Program-made: the position numbers and the translations under genes
Notes under the pieces: model-generated
The model's database searches: none
Seen by the model: only the letters and a program-made list of their open reading frames with translations
What the model was told of the DNA's origin: nothing
Shown here: piece by piece, positions 60,015 to 64,000 of the stretch
Position numbering within the stretch: the stretch's first letter is position 1
Layout of the letters: each line of letters begins with the position of its first letter
Assembly: GCA_036971475.1 (NCBI GenBank)
Contig: JBAIZL010000001.1
Coordinates: 140,956,692-141,020,691 of the forward strand
Direction: 5' to 3'
Source: Prosapia bicincta
Taxonomy: Eukaryota > Arthropoda > Insecta > Hemiptera > Cercopidae
Length of the DNA stretch: 64,000 nt

Positions 60015-61321
60015 ATAACCTTAACTCACAAGCCAGCTCGAATAATATTTGTAACACGAATAATATTTAATTAATGCGTGTAAGAAAATAAGATTATTAA
60101 CAATAAATAATTTATAAATATAATGATTATAAAAATATTTTGCATTTAAAAATACTTTAAACATTTATACAGTTACACATAAGGATTTAAAAGTGTTTAC
60201 ATCCAGCACAATTTCATAACAATAGGTTTACCTATACATAAAGGCTATAATAAAACTTATCAATTATTAAAGGTAAAATAATGAGAGAAAGCTTTAATAT
60301 AGGCCTAAGCGTATAACATATAAATGTGATTTATTAAATGAATTACGAGGAAGTTTTAAAATAAAAAACTCATATAAATATTATCAAGATACAGCAGTGC
60401 AAGTTTTAACTTCTGCCGGCACTTCTCCGAGTGATAATTTTGTTTTACTTTGTTTTAAACGTTGAAAATCGTGAAGACTCGTTGACGGGTCCTTGGGTGC
60501 TCCTCATTTATCACTGTCTTCTGTCAAAGCCAAACAGATCCTGTTGCAGACTGCGTATCATATTTCGCTATATCTGACCGATACGAGCAAGGGAGGTGTG
60601 GAGCAGCCGCACCTACTGAGAGAGGCTCAGCCCTCGGGGCACCACAGTCAAACAATACTTAGGCATACACCTACTCCTACAGACACACAGACGTAACACA
60701 ATCAACATATTAATTATCTTGCTCACATATGTTCGTAAGGAAGTTAGGGATTTATACCTCTCTTTTACCTCACGAGAATAGTTCTTCAGGCAATCAAGCC
60801 TACCCACTACTCGTAATTCCCACCTGTTTCCAAAACTCTTTGAATCCACGTTTGCTGCCTGGAGACAGATACGACAATATAATCAGGTATTTTCTGTAAA
60901 TACGCTGTTTTGTTTTATAGGAATGGGCTGAACATCTGTTACAGGAAAGAAGAAATAATGTATAAATTAGATTTTTGTTTCCAGTTTTAAGAATAACTTG
61001 TTGATTTAGTTTTATAAAAACATTTACAAGTTTTATGCAAATATTTTTGACTCAAAAACACGTATCAACATTTTATGTTCATAAGAGGAGAACAAATTTG
61101 ATATTTCGGAGAATATTTGTTCCGTTTTCTGTGCGAATGCAGTAAGAAAGCTTAACATGGAACCATTTTATAACAGTAGGTTTGGAAACCATTTCTCTCA
61201 ATTTCTATGTCTTTCTTGTTTGCGAAGCTAAAATTCTTTCAGCATAAACCTCTTATAAGAGAACGTATTATCTTTGAAAAAACAAAAAAAGTATATTTTA
61301 GTGTAAATAACCCATTTTTTA
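60015..61321. other. intergenic DNA, no gene confirmed
   Basis: 60440-60660 is GC-richer, with a 67-codon plus frame (60493-60696) without a recognisable motif. Otherwise AT-rich. Confidence 0.4.
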
Positions 61322-61495
61322 TTTTAGCTTAATAAAATCTTTTAACCACAAACAATTATTTAGATCCTTAGATTGCAAACCAACATCAACAGTTATTCTT
61401 GTATTAATTTCCTCTGAAGATGATTGCTTGGGGATCTAAATGAATTTAAATAAAAATATGTTTTTGTGGTTTAGAGGTTTTATTTAGTTAAAATA
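61322..61495. mobile_element. ~174-bp TIR element with a degraded CTGAAGATG motif
   Basis: The left end (TTTTAGCTTAATAAAATCTT then AACCACAAA) and the reverse complement of the right end (TTTTAACTAAATAAAACCTC then AACCACAAA) are terminal inverted repeats; ATTTAGATCC pairs again further in. The centre has CTGAAGATGATTGCTTGGGG followed by an ATAAAAATATG stretch. This is the same architecture as the 27-kb element, but the ribozyme-like core is decayed. Confidence 0.6.
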
Positions 61496-62545
61496 AATAC
61501 AAAATTACATCGCAGTTGCTACGAGTTGTTAAATAACTCATGATTTCGACAAAAAAAACACTTTCATGTAAATATAATGTTTATAAAAAGTGGACAAATT
61601 TGATGTTTGGAAGTTTTATTGTGTTTTTTACGTTTTATTGGGGGAATGTGTGCAAGGAAGATAAAATTGTGACCATTTTGTATGAGTAAGTTTGAAAGCT
61701 ATTCCTCCCAATTCCGTGTCTTTTTAGTTGCGACGCCACAAACCTTTCAGAAGGAACCTCTTATAATAGAACACATTGCCTGTAATCACATTAAATGGGG
61801 CAATCTGGGGTCGAATGTATAACACTAAACAGATCACCGACTACAGCGCATTCTGGCGTTGGTATTTGTAGATAATGTGTTACACTTAAATTGTCAACGG
61901 CTACATTCCCGTCAAGTCACAGGAATGTAATTGTTTCTTTCTTCTAGTTGTTTTACTTTATGTTGAGGCCGAGAATTGCCGGAGAATTGGCAGTTTTCGG
62001 ATCCTATAGGTGTAATGATTTTCTGTAAACACGTGCAACCTAATAACAGAAAGTCTAAATAACAAAATATTTTTTAACGAAAAACTAAATGTTTTAGTGC
62101 AACGTAGTTAGACATAGATGAGTGAATTTTTATGATGTTGAAATGCCGCCAATAAGCAGAAAAATTTAAAATATAGATTTATAATTTATTTAATTTACTA
62201 TTCAACTTTTCATGATAATTACTTATATAAATTTCTAATAACTAATTAAAATTATTCTCCAAACCCCACTTTCAAATTTACAGCTCTTTTGCTTCGTGAA
62301 AATTAATGGATAAGTAAACTGAAATAAAGAGTATTTGTATTTAGAAAATGAGTTAGTAATTGGGGGGGGGGATTTTGACATCCCACTGAGGGTGGAAGTT
62401 AATTTATATCTCCAAGAAAAAATTTTGAAAGTTAAATGCTATTTTTTGTAAATGCTAATTAAATGGTAAGCAATTTTAACGCCTGAAGTTAGACACAAGG
62501 TGAGAAAATTAGATAATTGAATTCCATCTTCATTTGAAACAATCT
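61496..62545. other. AT-rich intergenic DNA, no gene seen
   Basis: A G-run lies at about 62361-62370. Nothing else was recognised. Confidence 0.45.
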
Positions 62546-64000
62546 ATTTTTTTTTTCAACTTGGGAGCGGGTTTGAATTGCCCGAAGCACTGCTACCTTA
62601 AGGTATATTGTACTTACCTCCCTGATCTAGTCAAATAACCCCTTCCCTCTTACCAGGTTTAGGAGTTTCCTGACTAGAGTTTTACCTTCAGCATCCACCG
62701 AAGCCGTTCCATCACCAAAGAGGTTGAAGCGCCTCTCAGCAAGTACTTCACATCTGTAAATAATGTGTGTGGCAGTCTCCAGTTCCTGCCCACTGGTTCA
62801 TCTTTGTAGATACCCATTTTATGCAAATGTTTCCTTAGTCCACAGTGTCCCGTGAGTAGACCTGTGACTATCCTCAATTCCTGCCTAGACAGATAGATGA
62901 GATTCTTCTGCAGCCCCAAGGAAGGTTTCCTAAGGGTTAGCTTACTGTGTCTCATCCCTTCGGCCCTGATCCAGTGCTCACAGTGTCTTTCAGCCATCCA
63001 CCTTCGCACTGTCATCTTGACCATGGATTTGGAGATACCTACCGCAGGCTCCGGTCCAATCAGGGGAGTCGAAGACCCCTCCCTGACCAGCGCATCTGCG
63101 GCTTCATTTCCAAGTATTCCCCTATGCCCTGGCACCCAACCTAACTTGATTTGATTGTGCCTTGCCAGAGCTTGTAGGTTAATTAGGCACTCCCTGACTA
63201 TGGCCGAGGTGATCACGTGTACGTTTAGTGCCTTAATTGCTGCCTGACTGTCGGAGAAAATAGCAATCCGGGTCCCGTGTGTTTCCCTTCTCGCTATCTC
63301 TCCCAGACAGGCATTTATAGCATATACTTCGGCCTGAAAGACAGAGGTATGCCTCCCCAAGGAAAAAACTAGTTCTACCCTTGGGTTTTTACAATACACC
63401 CCCGCTCCAGTGCCGAAGTCCATCTTGGAGCCATCTGTGTACCAGATCTGAGATCCCGATGTTATTGTCCCCGACCATTCCATCATAGTTTGGTGGACCT
63501 GGTCAGGTGCAAACATTCGAGTAATGTGGTCGCTGCCCATTTCCAAGACGGGTTCTTTGACCACGCACTCGATACTCATATGTCCCGAGACATCTGGGAG
63601 GTTAGCCCAGTTGCTCGAGTTGCGCAATCTCCATGCCGCCAGCCTCGCCTCTCCCCTAAGGACAAGCTCAAGGGGAGGGAGGTTAAGCGTTACTTCCATT
63701 GCTGCACCTGGTGTAGTTGACATCGCTCCCAGTGTGCACAGACAGGCCAATCTCTGGATAGAGCTCAGTTTAGCTCTTGTCTGTGCCTGGTTGGCCTTTG
63801 TCCACCACACCAGAACTCCATAGGTAATCATAGGTCTTATCACCCTCAGATACATCCAGTGCATCATTGATGGCTTCAGTCCGCATTTCTTACCCACCAT
63901 TCTTCTCACAGTCATCAGTGCCCTTTTGGCCCTGTTAACTGTCCTCTCAAGATGTTGGTTCCAGGTGAGTTTCCTATCCAGAGTAACTCCCAGGTACTTC
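62546..64000 (-). mobile_element. non-LTR retrotransposon 3' end (runs off the window)
   Basis: In minus orientation: the end of RT, RNase H, a C-terminal zinc-knuckle-like segment, a stop at 62627, a ~70-bp 3' UTR and a poly(A) run of about ten A at 62549-62558. A poly(A) end and the ORF2 domain order place it in the Jockey/I group of target-primed elements. The 5' part lies beyond 64000, so completeness and target duplication cannot be judged. Confidence 0.85.
62627..64000 (-). pseudogene. ORF2: RT C-terminus and RNase H, one frameshift near the end
   Basis: The frame is open from the window edge with KYLGVTLDRKLTWNQHL, the usual segment after the RT fingers/palm in Jockey/I-type ORF2. RNase H follows with its catalytic set: WYTDGSKM (Asp), FQAEVYAI (Glu), FSDSQAAI (Asp) and WVPGHRGILGNEAAD (His/Asp). 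All are intact in the frame 62674-63915. Near 62785, after HLHKMGIYKDEP, the similarity moves to another frame, which reads SGQELETATHIIYRCEVL and stops at 62627-62629; this is the expected ET..H...C terminal motif. A one-base loss (or two-base gain) there explains it, and in the original frame the protein ends at 62674 with an unrelated tail. The RNase H itself looks functional, so the lesion is recent or a sequencing error. Confidence 0.85.

Overview
This window is AT-rich, repeat-dominated animal nuclear DNA, most likely from an arthropod and probably an insect. The evidence is the repertoire of relics: an insect-type Gypsy-like LTR element, two Jockey/I-type non-LTR fragments, a Tigger-like MITE, foldback elements and several minisatellite arrays. 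I find no host protein-coding gene, rRNA or intact tRNA. Nearly all short open frames are chance frames in AT-rich DNA or by-products of tandem repeats. The species cannot be named from the sequence.

Layout. 0.3-1.6 kb is a 106-bp satellite. 3.9-6.3 kb holds a tRNA-like SINE head, an inverted-repeat element and a decayed non-LTR RNase H relic. 8.3-9.5 kb has an ~800-bp near-perfect palindrome between (TA)n tracts, followed by a second inverted-repeat element. 11.1-11.9 kb is a 37-bp minisatellite. 13.5-14.0 kb is a 256-bp tandem dimer. 15.0-15.7 kb is a Tigger-like MITE. 18.9-20.7 kb is a nested cluster of dispersed repeats. 22.5-24.4 kb has two short tandem arrays, and 27.1 and 30.3 kb have terminal-inverted-repeat/foldback elements.

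31.3-39.3 kb is a young LTR retrotransposon on the minus strand. It has 2-kb LTRs, a 4-bp target duplication, a primer binding site, a polypurine tract, an intact gag and a retropepsin frame. It has no reverse transcriptase, RNase H or integrase. Gag ends on a textbook -1 frameshift signal (A AAA AAC, 9-nt spacer, 14-bp stem) that leads into the protease frame, which is then interrupted by one TAA.

41.5-44.8 kb is a 658-bp tandem duplication whose second copy is split by ~2 kb of inserted DNA containing further foldback elements. 47.7-50.2 kb is a 39-bp-derived satellite that has turned into three different 78-bp dimer families. 51.2 kb is a long (TG)n tract. 52.8-56.0 kb is a 60-bp satellite with 20-codon frames open on both strands and a 1199-bp higher-order duplication. 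59.8 and 61.3 kb are more inverted-repeat elements. The right edge is the 3' part of a non-LTR retrotransposon (end of RT plus RNase H), minus strand, running out of the window.

The two most notable signals are the Gag-Pro-only LTR element with its preserved frameshift signal, and a hammerhead-ribozyme-like core (CTGANGA-N-stem-GAAA) that recurs in at least six unrelated-looking inverted-repeat or tandem elements. Such cores are known from Penelope-like elements and retrozymes. The flanking stems needed for cleavage could not be confirmed here.
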